The notes below the pieces were generated by a model, which saw only the letters and a list, made by a program, of their open reading frames with translations, did not search any database and was not told where the DNA came from. From positions 1-64,000 of the forward strand of contig JAEZCJ010000221.1 of NCBI GenBank assembly GCA_023433615.1: a stretch of DNA of 64,000 nucleotides, read 5' to 3'. The translations under genes and the position numbers were made by a program. Position 1 is the stretch's first letter; each line of letters opens with the position of its first letter. Positions 16,707-24,275 of the stretch are shown here, piece by piece. This DNA is from Bacillota bacterium (GTDB lineage Bacteria > Bacillota > Bacilli > Paenibacillales > Paenibacillaceae).

Positions 16707-17384
16707 ATGGACTGGAAAACATATATCCTTGACTGTAGTCACCGCATAACCGGTAATCATTGGGATGCCGAGGATCTGGCGCAGGATGCGACCATCAAAG
16801 TCATCCAGGCGTTAAGGAGTAAGCCGGACCGCGCCTTATCGAAAGCCTACTTATATCGCATCGCCAAGCATGCTTGGATTGATCGGCTGCGCACGCGTAA
16901 TGTCGCGTGCACCACCTTGGAACGAGATAACGATATGGCGGCGTCGGATTCCTTATTGTTGAGCCGTGAGTTGCTTGAACAGCTGTTGGAGCGGCTTCCG
17001 CCGAAAATAGCGGTAATCGTGCTGTTAGTCGACGTATTCGATTATACTGCCAAAGAAACGGCCGCACTCTTCCAGATGAAAGAAGGCGCCGTACAAGTGT
17101 CTTTAGGGCGTGCTCGACGCAAGTTGAGCACATTGGCTCGTGACCCGGAGGCATGCGAACGGCAGAGTGTACCGGGCAGTAGCCGAGATGCTGTGGTCGA
17201 TCTCGACGCGTTGGTCACTGCGTTCCAGAGACGCGATCCCTATGCGGTATTCCGTTCATATACGGGTCTCGTACAAGCGGGCATCCGATTGGCGGGTCTC
17301 AAGACGGAGGACGGCCGAATGCATTTTACGTTCCGCGACCCCGATGGCAATTTTCACCGCATTATCTCCCTCAAAATATTTTGA
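16707..17384 (+). CDS. ECF-type RNA polymerase sigma factor 1 with C-terminal extension
   Basis: A 225-residue protein. Region 2 is clear (WDAEDLAQDATIKVIQALRS, then YLYRIAKHAWIDRLR), and region 4 follows (LLERLPPKIAVIVLLVDVFD, YTAKETAALFQMKEGAVQVS). About 70 residues beyond region 4 end in MHFTFRDPDGNFHRIIS. ECF sigmas with such extensions (ECF41, ECF42, SigJ-like) are often regulated by the extension rather than by an anti-sigma. None is adjacent here. Compared with its paralogue at 21891 the N-terminus is about 9 residues short and AGGA directly touches the ATG, so the start is uncertain. A VOC remnant follows at once. Confidence 0.82.
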   Translation: MDWKTYILDCSHRITGNHWDAEDLAQDATIKVIQALRSKPDRALSKAYLYRIAKHAWIDRLRTRNVACTTLERDNDMAASDSLLLSRELLEQLLERLPPKIAVIVLLVDVFDYTAKETAALFQMKEGAVQVSLGRARRKLSTLARDPEACERQSVPGSSRDAVVDLDALVTAFQRRDPYAVFRSYTGLVQAGIRLAGLKTEDGRMHFTFRDPDGNFHRIISLKIF

Positions 17385-17390
17385 GAGCAT

Positions 17391-17559
17391 GTTTGGTTTC
17401 CGGCAAGGACCGATCGACAACCAGTTCTCGAACAAAGCGGGCTACGAAATGTTCAGGTTAACCTTCGAGGTGAGGGAGATCGCAGTGCTGTACGATCACT
17501 TGAAAGACAACGGCGTGATGATCGACGAGTTGAGAGACCGCGACTGGACGCGGGTATAG
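17391..17559 (+). pseudogene. Remnant of a VOC gene behind sigma factor 1
   Basis: A 56-codon frame, MFGFRQGPIDNQF to MIDELRDRDWTRV, resembles part of a VOC domain (FRLTFEVREIAVLYDHLKDN is the second-half helix region). There is no ribosome site, and the first half and the terminal DPDGN block are missing. The hairpin behind it is related to the one behind the intact VOC gene at 22713, which also follows a sigma paralogue. I read it as the decayed partner of a duplicated sigma-VOC cassette. Confidence 0.5.
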
Positions 17560-17601
17560 GGCTGTGACAGGTGGAGACTAGTGACCTGTTACAGTCCTTT
17601 T
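17560..17601 (+). terminator. Terminator of the sigma 1 cassette
   Basis: GGCTGTGACAGGT (17560-17572) pairs with ACCTGTTACAGTCC and is followed by TTTT. Its sequence is related to the terminator at 23140-23184. Confidence 0.7.
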
Positions 17602-17723
17602 GCATCTTTTCAAAAACTTCTTGACCTTCTAGATACTAGAAGCTTTATAGTCGAGACATAAGAATATATGATGGAGAGGAGATGGTGTGACGAACGCACC
17701 GATTTCCATTGTGAGGGATGATC

Positions 17724-18503
17724 ATGTTTACGATTCAGCAATTCTCAGACATAACCGGGTTATCCCCGACTACGCTGCGCTTCTACGAAAGCACAGGACT
17801 ACTCGCACCTCACAATAGACGCCAGAACGGATATAGGGAATATTCGGAAGAGCAGGTTGATGTGGCGCGTCTGATCAGTAGTCTGAGGCAAGCGGGGGTA
17901 CGGATGTCCGATATTGAGAAGTTCCTCCGTGCCGAACAGGATGAACGTGAAGCAATGTTGGAACGTTGGCGTAATGACGCAGCGGCAAGGCTCCTATCTG
18001 TGCAAGTCGCGAATCAGTATCTGAATGGCATTCGTTCGCACACCACCAACTTCCACTTCATCTACTGGGAGCAGCCCGTACCCATGCTATGGGTACCGTG
18101 CACCGTCCCACAAGGGAGGCAGCCCTTCAAAGACAAGCTGAGGAGAACACTTGGGGAACTACTGGCTGCAGGCTGCCCGGTTTCCCCCTATGGATATATA
18201 CGAACACATAATATTGTTGACGGGTACATACTCGGGGAAATTGGTTTTCAGATAAAGCCATCTAAGAGTATCGATTTTTCGAAAGGGCTTACACACATTG
18301 AAATGCGAGTTGAAACCGTAGAACCTACGCTGTTCATCTCGATGGATATCCATCCGACTATGCAATATGCATGTAAGCCGATTTTCGCGGCTATTCGAAA
18401 ATTTGGCTTTCACCCAATGGGACAACATTTAGAGCGTTATTCGCTTGAGGAAGATCGTTCGGTTGTCGTCATGATTCCTGTCGTCCAGTTTAAGTCCGAA
18501 TAA
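17724..18503 (+). CDS. MerR family regulator with GyrI-like effector domain (BmrR-like)
   Basis: About 259 residues. The MerR HTH comes first (FTIQQFSDITGLSPTTLRFY, NRRQNGYREYSEEQVDVARL), then a dimerisation helix around residues 75-115, then a GyrI-type ligand domain (VPCTVPQGRQPF, IVDGYILGEIGFQIKP, HIEMRVETVEPTLFISMDIH). This architecture matches BmrR-type multidrug sensors, which twist a 19-bp-spacer promoter when the ligand is bound. GTGAGGG lies 6 bases before ATG 17724; ATG 17718 is too close. It is followed 14 bases later by a double VOC gene, its likely co-transcribed partner. Confidence 0.85.
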   Translation: MFTIQQFSDITGLSPTTLRFYESTGLLAPHNRRQNGYREYSEEQVDVARLISSLRQAGVRMSDIEKFLRAEQDEREAMLERWRNDAAARLLSVQVANQYLNGIRSHTTNFHFIYWEQPVPMLWVPCTVPQGRQPFKDKLRRTLGELLAAGCPVSPYGYIRTHNIVDGYILGEIGFQIKPSKSIDFSKGLTHIEMRVETVEPTLFISMDIHPTMQYACKPIFAAIRKFGFHPMGQHLERYSLEEDRSVVVMIPVVQFKSE

Positions 18504-18517
18504 TAGGGGGAAAGTCT

Positions 18518-19321
18518 GTGCAGCGATATTCTATCAAACAATTTGATGGCGGTTTTATCCATATATCCGGAAATAAAAATGAAGTTGTCGATTGGTATTG
18601 CAAACATATGGGGTTAACCGTCGCTTGGGATTGGCCGGGGATGACGATTTTGCAATTTCCTTGCGGGGATACTATCACGCTTGAAATGAAACATTCAACA
18701 GATCGTTATAACCGTGAGGCAAGGGTCCGTTTTTGTTTTGACTGTCCGGATATTCCCAGCGTCCATCAGCAATTGATTGAAGAGGGCGTCAAGGTTTCAA
18801 GCATCTACGAGGGGCCGGACGGCAGATCCTCTTTTGATTTTTATGACCCATGCGGGAACCGCCTGACTGCGGTTGTATCAAGGGAAGAGTTGATCCAGAA
18901 GCTCCCTGATTCTAGATTTATGCTATTCCATCTGCGTATCGGTGTTCAAGACGTCGACCGGTCCGTTGACTGGTATGCAGAAATACTGCAGATGCGAAGT
19001 ATTGTGAAGACGCCTAATTGTGCTGTCCTACATGTGGGGGACACCTACCAGAATCATACTGTCCCATTAAAGCCGCTGCCGATCATTCTGGAGAAAATGG
19101 CAGCAGATACAGAAACGGATCGATTGCCGGCCTCCATCCTTCCGATGTTTGTAACTCCAACCGAAGAAGATCTAGTCAATGCTCGCCGCATTATCAAGGG
19201 GTTGAATACGGAAGTCTCAGAGATTGAAGGGGAGATACGGGAGAATTCCGGACTTGCGCAATTCTTTGTCTCGGATCTCGATCATAATCGGTTCTCCATC
19301 TATTATTACGTGGCAGATTGA
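18518..19321 (+). CDS. Tandem-domain VOC protein
   Basis: A 267-residue protein made of two VOC domains. Domain 1 spans about residues 5-125 (GGFIHISGNKNEVVDWYCKH, CFDCPDIPSVHQQLIEEG, FDFYDPCGNRLTAV); domain 2 about 132-267 (FMLFHLRIGVQDVDRSVDWY, AQFFVSDLDHNRFSIYYY). GTG 18518 is preceded by AGGGGG. One chain thus carries the pseudo-dimer that other VOC proteins make from two chains. It ends in a clear hairpin, closing the MerR-VOC unit before sigma factor 2. Substrate unknown. Confidence 0.82.
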   Translation: MQRYSIKQFDGGFIHISGNKNEVVDWYCKHMGLTVAWDWPGMTILQFPCGDTITLEMKHSTDRYNREARVRFCFDCPDIPSVHQQLIEEGVKVSSIYEGPDGRSSFDFYDPCGNRLTAVVSREELIQKLPDSRFMLFHLRIGVQDVDRSVDWYAEILQMRSIVKTPNCAVLHVGDTYQNHTVPLKPLPIILEKMAADTETDRLPASILPMFVTPTEEDLVNARRIIKGLNTEVSEIEGEIRENSGLAQFFVSDLDHNRFSIYYYVAD

Positions 19322-19349
19322 GTAGGATCCGTCCTCTTCAGGGAATTAG

Positions 19350-19374
19350 ACGTGCAGCTAACGCTGCACGTTTT
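19350..19374 (+). terminator. Terminator of the MerR-VOC unit
   Basis: ACGTGCAG (19350-19357) pairs with CTGCACGT (19364-19371), followed by TTTT. Confidence 0.75.
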
Positions 19375-19416
19375 GGCGCATTTTAAGCGTCAGTATAGTG
19401 GAAAGGGGGGATTAAC

Positions 19417-20064
19417 ATCCATTCAACCGTTCGGACTGAGGCTGAGGAGACGTTCGCAGTTCTATTTATGTCCTACTACCCGATGGTTAGAACGATTGCC
19501 AATCGCGTTGTGCGCGATGAGCAGATCGCCGAGGATCTTGCGCAGGATGTGTTCGCTAAAGCCTTTATGAAGCTCGGGACGCTTCGAGAAGCCGACAAAA
19601 TAAAGTCCTGGCTCTATACCATGACCAAGCGGAGAGCCATCGATTGGTTACGGCAGCAGCAACGACAGCCTGAGTCGGTGCGGATTGCACAAGAACTCCG
19701 CGGACCGAACAAAGTAGAGGACGAATATATTCGAAGAGAAGAGCTACATGAAGCGCTTATGACGTTGGATGTTCCCTATCGGCGGGCTTTTATATGGCAT
19801 GAATGGCGGGGATATACGGCAAGAGAGATCAGTCTCATTACGCAAGAGTCCTCGAATACGATCGAAAGCCGGATTCGGAGGGCGCGCGAGAAGCTCCGCA
19901 ATCATCTGGAATCTGCCAATGGACACCGCATCATGGTGCGGGTCACCAAGCCGCTTGCGGTGCAGAAGCCATTGATTGCGCCTCATCATGCGGAGTTCGA
20001 GAAAAACCTCGTAAACCAGTCTATTCTTGCCGTAATGCTGCATTTAAGGGGAATTGCTAGCTAA
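19417..20064 (+). CDS. ECF-type RNA polymerase sigma factor 2 (non-canonical start)
   Basis: About 215 residues from 19417. Region 2 reads ETFAVLFMSYYPMVRTIANR, EDLAQDVFAKAFMKLGTLRE, SWLYTMTKRRAIDWLR; region 4 reads MTLDVPYRRAFIWHEWRGYT and AREISLITQESSNTIESRIR. A tail of about 45 residues follows. The first canonical start, ATG 19468, would remove part of region 2.1 and has no ribosome site. AAAGGGGGG lies 6 bases before ATC 19417 (ATT 19411 is also in frame), and no ATG, GTG or TTG lies between the upstream stop and 19468. No anti-sigma gene is nearby; a GyrI-like gene follows after 20 bases. Confidence 0.78.
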   Translation: MHSTVRTEAEETFAVLFMSYYPMVRTIANRVVRDEQIAEDLAQDVFAKAFMKLGTLREADKIKSWLYTMTKRRAIDWLRQQQRQPESVRIAQELRGPNKVEDEYIRREELHEALMTLDVPYRRAFIWHEWRGYTAREISLITQESSNTIESRIRRAREKLRNHLESANGHRIMVRVTKPLAVQKPLIAPHHAEFEKNLVNQSILAVMLHLRGIAS

Positions 20065-20084
20065 ATGAAGGGGGACGATTTTCA

Positions 20085-20567
20085 ATGTCGAACAACGCAC
20101 AAGAAATTCCGATTCGTCGGGAAGAGCTGCCGGAACTATTGTTTATCGGTTTGCCAGTGATTGTATCTTTTAAGCATGGGGATTTCAATAAAATCGGACA
20201 AATCAAGGAAGTTTTTATGCAGAGAAGAAATGAGATTCCTAATGTCGTGGACCCCGATCACTATTATGCGCCATGGTATAATTACGAGGTCATGTTTACT
20301 TATTTCTATGTCATGCAGGTTAGTAGTCTTGAGCGAATCCCTGAAGGAATGATGGGCTTTGCTGTACCGGGCCATACCTATCTAAGGGCGCAGTATGATG
20401 GTTTATATCCGTTCGATCCAGACCCGTATGCCGAGCTGCAACGCTACCGGGAGGCGCAGGACTTGAAACAGAACCAATCTGCCATGATTTTCGAGAAATA
20501 TGCTTTTGTCAACGAAGGAATGAATGGACGAATGATCGTGGATGTTTACGGTCCTATCGAGTCCTAA
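20085..20567 (+). CDS. GyrI-like / effector-binding domain protein
   Basis: A 160-residue protein: LPELLFIGLPVIVSFKHGDF, EVMFTYFYVMQVSSLERIPE, GMMGFAVPGHTYLRAQYDG, ending in MIVDVYGPIES. This matches the effector-binding fold and is paralogous to the products at 13845 and 14883. GAAGGGGGA precedes the ATG. It starts 20 bases after sigma factor 2 and is surely co-transcribed, so it is either a ligand-sensing partner of that sigma or its target-type effector. A terminator follows. Confidence 0.77.
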   Translation: MSNNAQEIPIRREELPELLFIGLPVIVSFKHGDFNKIGQIKEVFMQRRNEIPNVVDPDHYYAPWYNYEVMFTYFYVMQVSSLERIPEGMMGFAVPGHTYLRAQYDGLYPFDPDPYAELQRYREAQDLKQNQSAMIFEKYAFVNEGMNGRMIVDVYGPIES

Positions 20568-20595
20568 ATTACCGGGGTTTGTGAGATCGAGCTCG

Positions 20596-20621
20596 AGCTA
20601 AGAGGTGCTTGGGCTTTTTTT
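20596..20621 (+). terminator. Terminator after the sigma 2-GyrI unit
   Basis: A short stem (AGCTAAG with CTTGGGCT, imperfect) is followed by a run of seven T. Confidence 0.55.
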
Positions 20622-20710
20622 CATACCATTTTTCTTATACATGTTAGAAAGAATCTTATCCTGGCATCTATATTAACAAACAACTTATTCAGCGAAGGGA
20701 GAAGAAATGT

Positions 20711-21709
20711 ATGACTAAAAGGTTATTGGAACGACCAGCGATTTATACAGAACGAGTAGGCGACAGCCATTTTCTGGGGTCAAGGCCATCGGTAACCTAC
20801 TGCATGTGGGGATTGTTGCAGTATACCGATAAAAGGGGGATATCCCTTGCGGAGGTCAATGCACTGACGGGGTACGCATTTTCTTTAAATATTTTCAAAG
20901 AAACCGTTCATATTGGAGGTCCGTTCATGCTTGCAGGGGAAGAGAGTTTCCCGCATGCTTTGGCTAATCTCGGCTTTGATTGTAAAGTATTAAGTTATCT
21001 TCCGGTCGAACCAACGATGATCTCCGAAGTCCTTCATACGATTCGCCGATCGATTGATAGCGGCGTACCGACAATTATATGGGATATCTTCCATGCCGAG
21101 TTCGGATTAATATATGGATACGATGATAAGCAGCGGCAACTATATGGATTAGACAAGCTGAAGGAGGCGTCCTTGGCATACGACCAACTAGGAAAGGGAG
21201 AAACCTCAGAAATCGGCCTCATTGCATTAACTGAACCTAATGGAATGGATCGACTAACCGCATTGTGCAAGATGTTGGATAGGGTATTGGAACATGGGTA
21301 TACGACGGAATCCATCATACATGGCGATGGGGAATTAGCCAAAGGGCTTGCTGCTTATGATGCATGGATTGAGGCCTATCACGGGGAGCGAATCGTACCA
21401 TTCTTTAATGCTTATAACATCGCAGTTTATTCCGAATTACGACAGTTCGCTGTACAATTTCTCCGTGAGCTTAAGGAGGAATGTGGGGAGCGTGATATGT
21501 CATGCATTAGTGAGGCTATCCTTCATTATGAAAAGGCTGCTACGGTGCTTCAAGATCTGGCCAACTTGTTTCATTTTCCCGAAGGTGGAAATCCCAAGGA
21601 TGTGCAAAACATCGATAAAGCGGTGCATCTTCTGCAGGAAGCCAAAAGAGCAGAAGCAGAGGGACTGCTTACATTGAAAAAGTTACGCGAATCTATAGTA
21701 AACGGTTAG
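20711..21709 (+). CDS. C39-peptidase-like / BtrH-N-type protein
   Basis: A 332-residue soluble protein. The N-terminal half looks like the papain-fold module of BtrH-type proteins and C39 peptidases: SVTYCMWGLLQY with a candidate nucleophile cysteine, and FHAEFGLIYGYDDKQRQLY with the candidate histidine followed by an aspartate. The C-terminal half is helical (residues about 190-330). In butirosin biosynthesis BtrH transfers an acyl side chain to an aminoglycoside, so such proteins can be acyltransferases rather than peptidases. Function here is unknown; APH and VOC genes nearby are suggestive only. It stands alone between terminators. Confidence 0.55.
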   Translation: MTKRLLERPAIYTERVGDSHFLGSRPSVTYCMWGLLQYTDKRGISLAEVNALTGYAFSLNIFKETVHIGGPFMLAGEESFPHALANLGFDCKVLSYLPVEPTMISEVLHTIRRSIDSGVPTIIWDIFHAEFGLIYGYDDKQRQLYGLDKLKEASLAYDQLGKGETSEIGLIALTEPNGMDRLTALCKMLDRVLEHGYTTESIIHGDGELAKGLAAYDAWIEAYHGERIVPFFNAYNIAVYSELRQFAVQFLRELKEECGERDMSCISEAILHYEKAATVLQDLANLFHFPEGGNPKDVQNIDKAVHLLQEAKRAEAEGLLTLKKLRESIVNG

Positions 21710-21787
21710 TTGATTTCCCGGCTCCAGGCCTCTTCCGGGAATATGATTTGGGTGTGTTCTTGTTCTTCGTAAGGAATAATTTTGAAT

Positions 21788-21827
21788 ACATCGCCGTGGG
21801 TTTTTACGCCTCGGCGATGTTCTTTTT
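21788..21827 (+). terminator. Terminator after the C39/BtrH-like gene
   Basis: ACATCGCCG (21788-21796) pairs with CGGCGATGT (21112 equivalent at 21812-21820) and is followed by TCTTTTT. Confidence 0.8.
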
Positions 21828-21890
21828 ATGGAGGAACTAATTGGATAATGTCGAATATACTAAGCTATTAATCTTCATTGGAGGCATCAC

Positions 21891-22643
21891 GTGAACGAAG
21901 CATTCTATACTCGAGTGGAGTCCCTTCTTCCTGCGCTCCAATATCATTGTCACAAGCTTACGAATAGCGAGTGGGATGCGGAGGACCTCATGCAGGAGGT
22001 GCTGACGAAGGTGTACCGGGCTCTTCAGCAATCTCCCGATCGAGAGATGAGCAAAGCGTATGTGCGACAAATCGCTACACGTACTTGGATTGATCATAGT
22101 CGTTCCAAACAGGCCAAAATATCGGCAGCGGCATTCGATGAAATGCAGCATCAACCGAAAACGGCATCCGTTAGCGAGATGTCGGTTCGCGAAATGTTTG
22201 AGCAGTTGGCGGATCGGCTAAACGTTCGGCAGATGGTGCTCATCCTGTTGGTCGATATTTTTCAATTCACGGCATCGGAAACGGCACAGCTTATCCATTC
22301 AACGCAAGGTGCCGTTAAAGAAGGCGTGAAGAGAGCGAGACAACGATTGTCTGCATTGGCAGTGCAGTTGAGAGAAGACAATGAGAACAACCCCGCAAAT
22401 GATAGACAGCGAAGACAGCGAGATGCAGCGAACGAAGCGGTTTTGCAATCGATAAGCAAGGAAATGTTCGAGCAATTTCTGGCGGCGTTCCGTGCAGGCG
22501 ACGTAACCGCCATCTGTCATCATTACTTGTTATTAGCGAGGAATGGCGTTCAGGTTGAGAAAGTTACGGCGACGGGTACGCGAGTCTCCTTTACTTTCCG
22601 CGATCCTAACGGTCACCTTATCAGTTTTTTTCAAGATTTTTAG
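21891..22643 (+). CDS. ECF-type RNA polymerase sigma factor 3 with C-terminal extension
   Basis: A 250-residue protein. Region 2 covers residues about 5-75 (WDAEDLMQEVLTKVYRALQQ, YVRQIATRTWIDHSR), region 4 about 100-165 (VRQMVLILLVDIFQFTASET, AQLIHSTQGAVKEGVKRAR). The last 90 residues hold FEQFLAAFRAGDVTAICHHY, which resembles the start of SnoaL-like extensions, and end in VSFTFRDPNGHLISFF. It is a paralogue of sigma factor 1. GGAGG precedes GTG 21891. No anti-sigma is adjacent; an intact VOC gene follows after 69 bases. Confidence 0.83.
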   Translation: MNEAFYTRVESLLPALQYHCHKLTNSEWDAEDLMQEVLTKVYRALQQSPDREMSKAYVRQIATRTWIDHSRSKQAKISAAAFDEMQHQPKTASVSEMSVREMFEQLADRLNVRQMVLILLVDIFQFTASETAQLIHSTQGAVKEGVKRARQRLSALAVQLREDNENNPANDRQRRQRDAANEAVLQSISKEMFEQFLAAFRAGDVTAICHHYLLLARNGVQVEKVTATGTRVSFTFRDPNGHLISFFQDF

Positions 22644-22712
22644 GCTGCCCATTTCTTTCCTTGCGATTCTTCCGTTAATAGGGATGAAATGCATAATAGA
22701 GGAGATGTTACG

Positions 22713-23126
22713 ATGGCGGTTGTCACAACGAATTTTGCAGTAGTCAAATTACCGGTTAAGGATCTGGAAGCTTCTGCCCGTTGGTACCAGGACGTGATGG
22801 GAATCCCATTCACCTTTGACTTTAAACCAGGAGACAACGAAGCTTGGTTGAACGTTGGGGGAGTGGGCCTAGGATTAATTCGGAGTCATCACGTTCCCAA
22901 GCTGGACATCAGTGGAGTGGATGGACAAGTTCACCCGATCATTCAACTGCAAGTACAAGATATCCATTCCGTCTATGAGGAAATTAAGGGCAAGGGAATT
23001 GAAGTAAGCGAGATGTACTACTTGCCAAGCGGGGGATACAGCTTCGTGCTTCGCGACCCGGATGGACACCTGTCCAGCCTGTGGGGCGGATGGCCGTCGA
23101 CGGATGACGAGGCTGCGAATTCGTAA
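22713..23126 (+). CDS. VOC family protein partnered with sigma factor 3
   Basis: A 137-residue single VOC domain: FAVVKLPVKDLEASARWYQD, HPIIQLQVQDIHSVYEEIKG, YSFVLRDPDGHLSSLWGGWP. GAGGAG before ATG 22713 fixes the start. It follows sigma 3 directly, in the same order as the decayed copy behind sigma 1. Its terminal block FxLRDPDGHLxSxW is similar to the tail of the sigma upstream, an intriguing likeness that may be convergence. Substrate unknown. Confidence 0.85.
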   Translation: MAVVTTNFAVVKLPVKDLEASARWYQDVMGIPFTFDFKPGDNEAWLNVGGVGLGLIRSHHVPKLDISGVDGQVHPIIQLQVQDIHSVYEEIKGKGIEVSEMYYLPSGGYSFVLRDPDGHLSSLWGGWPSTDDEAANS

Positions 23127-23139
23127 AGGGGAGACAATC

Positions 23140-23184
23140 GGGCTGTGCAGGTCTTAAGCAAGTGACCTGTCGCAGCCCCCTTTT
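23140..23184 (+). terminator. Terminator of the sigma 3-VOC cassette
   Basis: GGGCTGTGCAGGTC pairs with GACCTGTCGCAGCCC and is followed by CCTTTTGC. Related in sequence to 17560-17601. Confidence 0.75.
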
Positions 23185-23252
23185 GCTATTGCGTGCTAAT
23201 CTCGGCTACACTAGTTATTCGAGCACAGCACCCGAGGGAGGTGGATGTAACG

Positions 23253-24197
23253 ATGCCAGACGCATTCGTTAAGCAAGCAGCAAGAATTGCGGGCGATTAT
23301 TGTCAAGAACCTGTCAAGACATCCTATCCGATAATTGGGAAAGGCAGCGAGAATCAGGTCTGCGTAGTCGAGACGTCGATCCGCAAAGTGGTTGTCCGCA
23401 TGAACGATCACGATCACCTTCCAAGTTTTGTGAAAGAACAATGGTGTATCGGGCAAGCGGCTGCGGCGGGCGTTCCGGGACCGGAAGTGCTGTCCGTCGG
23501 TATATTTGACGAGACCGCGTATATGATTCAAGCCTTTGTTGAGGGAGACAGCGGGTTAGACAGTCATGTATCCAAGGTTAGCATCTGGAGGAAGCTGGGC
23601 GAGTATGCCAAGCTTATTCATTCGATTCCCGTAACAGGATACGGGGACGATCTGATCGATCCCGTCCGTGGGGAGTTTCGATCGCCCGCTCACGCCGGAT
23701 CAGACGGCAGTTGGCAAGGGTATGTGGAGCATAATAGGAATAGTCTGACCGAACATGACCCTCTGATTGAGCTTGGCGCAATTGCGCCGACGGAGTCGCA
23801 GAGAATGAAGCGGCTGTTCGAGAATATGACGCGGCAGTCCTTCCGCTTCGGCCTCAATCATGGAGATCTTTCGCTTAAGAATACGATCGTCAATCAAGCC
23901 GGCCAAGTGATCCTGCTGGACTGGAATGCGAAAGTGAGCGTGATCCCGCATGCGACGATTGCCCAATTGATGCACTATCGAATCCTGGGGCTGGAGGAAG
24001 CCCCGCGTGATGAGGAATTCGCAGCATTCCTTGAAGGGTACGGAATAAGCGATAAGGAATGCTTCGAGAGCAGGTACTACCTTCTGCTAAGAGCGGTCGA
24101 TAACCTAAGATGGGCGATGGATCGCAGTCCTGCTCACATCGAACCCTTTGCAGCCTTCCTGAGGCAAGTCGTTGTTTATTGCGATGCCGATATGTAG
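23253..24197 (+). CDS. Aminoglycoside phosphotransferase (APH) family kinase
   Basis: A 314-residue protein-kinase-like fold: an N-terminal lobe with GKGSENQVCVVETSIRKVVV (nucleotide loop and lysine strand), FGLNHGDLSLKNTIV with the catalytic HGDxxxxN, and QVILLDWNAKVSV with the metal-binding aspartate. GGGAGGTGG supports ATG 23253. Family members phosphorylate aminoglycosides, macrolides, homoserine, choline or fructosamine; the substrate cannot be assigned. Position in a drug-sensing-like island makes resistance plausible, not shown. Confidence 0.85.
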   Translation: MPDAFVKQAARIAGDYCQEPVKTSYPIIGKGSENQVCVVETSIRKVVVRMNDHDHLPSFVKEQWCIGQAAAAGVPGPEVLSVGIFDETAYMIQAFVEGDSGLDSHVSKVSIWRKLGEYAKLIHSIPVTGYGDDLIDPVRGEFRSPAHAGSDGSWQGYVEHNRNSLTEHDPLIELGAIAPTESQRMKRLFENMTRQSFRFGLNHGDLSLKNTIVNQAGQVILLDWNAKVSVIPHATIAQLMHYRILGLEEAPRDEEFAAFLEGYGISDKECFESRYYLLLRAVDNLRWAMDRSPAHIEPFAAFLRQVVVYCDADM

Positions 24198-24258
24198 TCA
24201 ATATGATTGACTAATCATCTCGGGCCGTGTTATTGTCATATAGTCAATTAAGTTGACC
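24196..24258 (+). promoter_or_regulatory. Promoter with two related operators before the SnoaL-like gene
   Basis: AGTCAAT-ATG-ATTGACT (24196-24212) is a perfect 7-bp inverted repeat. AGTCAA-TTAAG-TTGAC (24242-24257) is a second similar site. TTGACT (24207-24212), 18 bases, TATTGT (24231-24236) fits a promoter lying between them. A MarR gene two genes on is the likely regulator (inference). Confidence 0.6.
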
Positions 24259-24275
24259 ATATGACAGGAGGCTGG

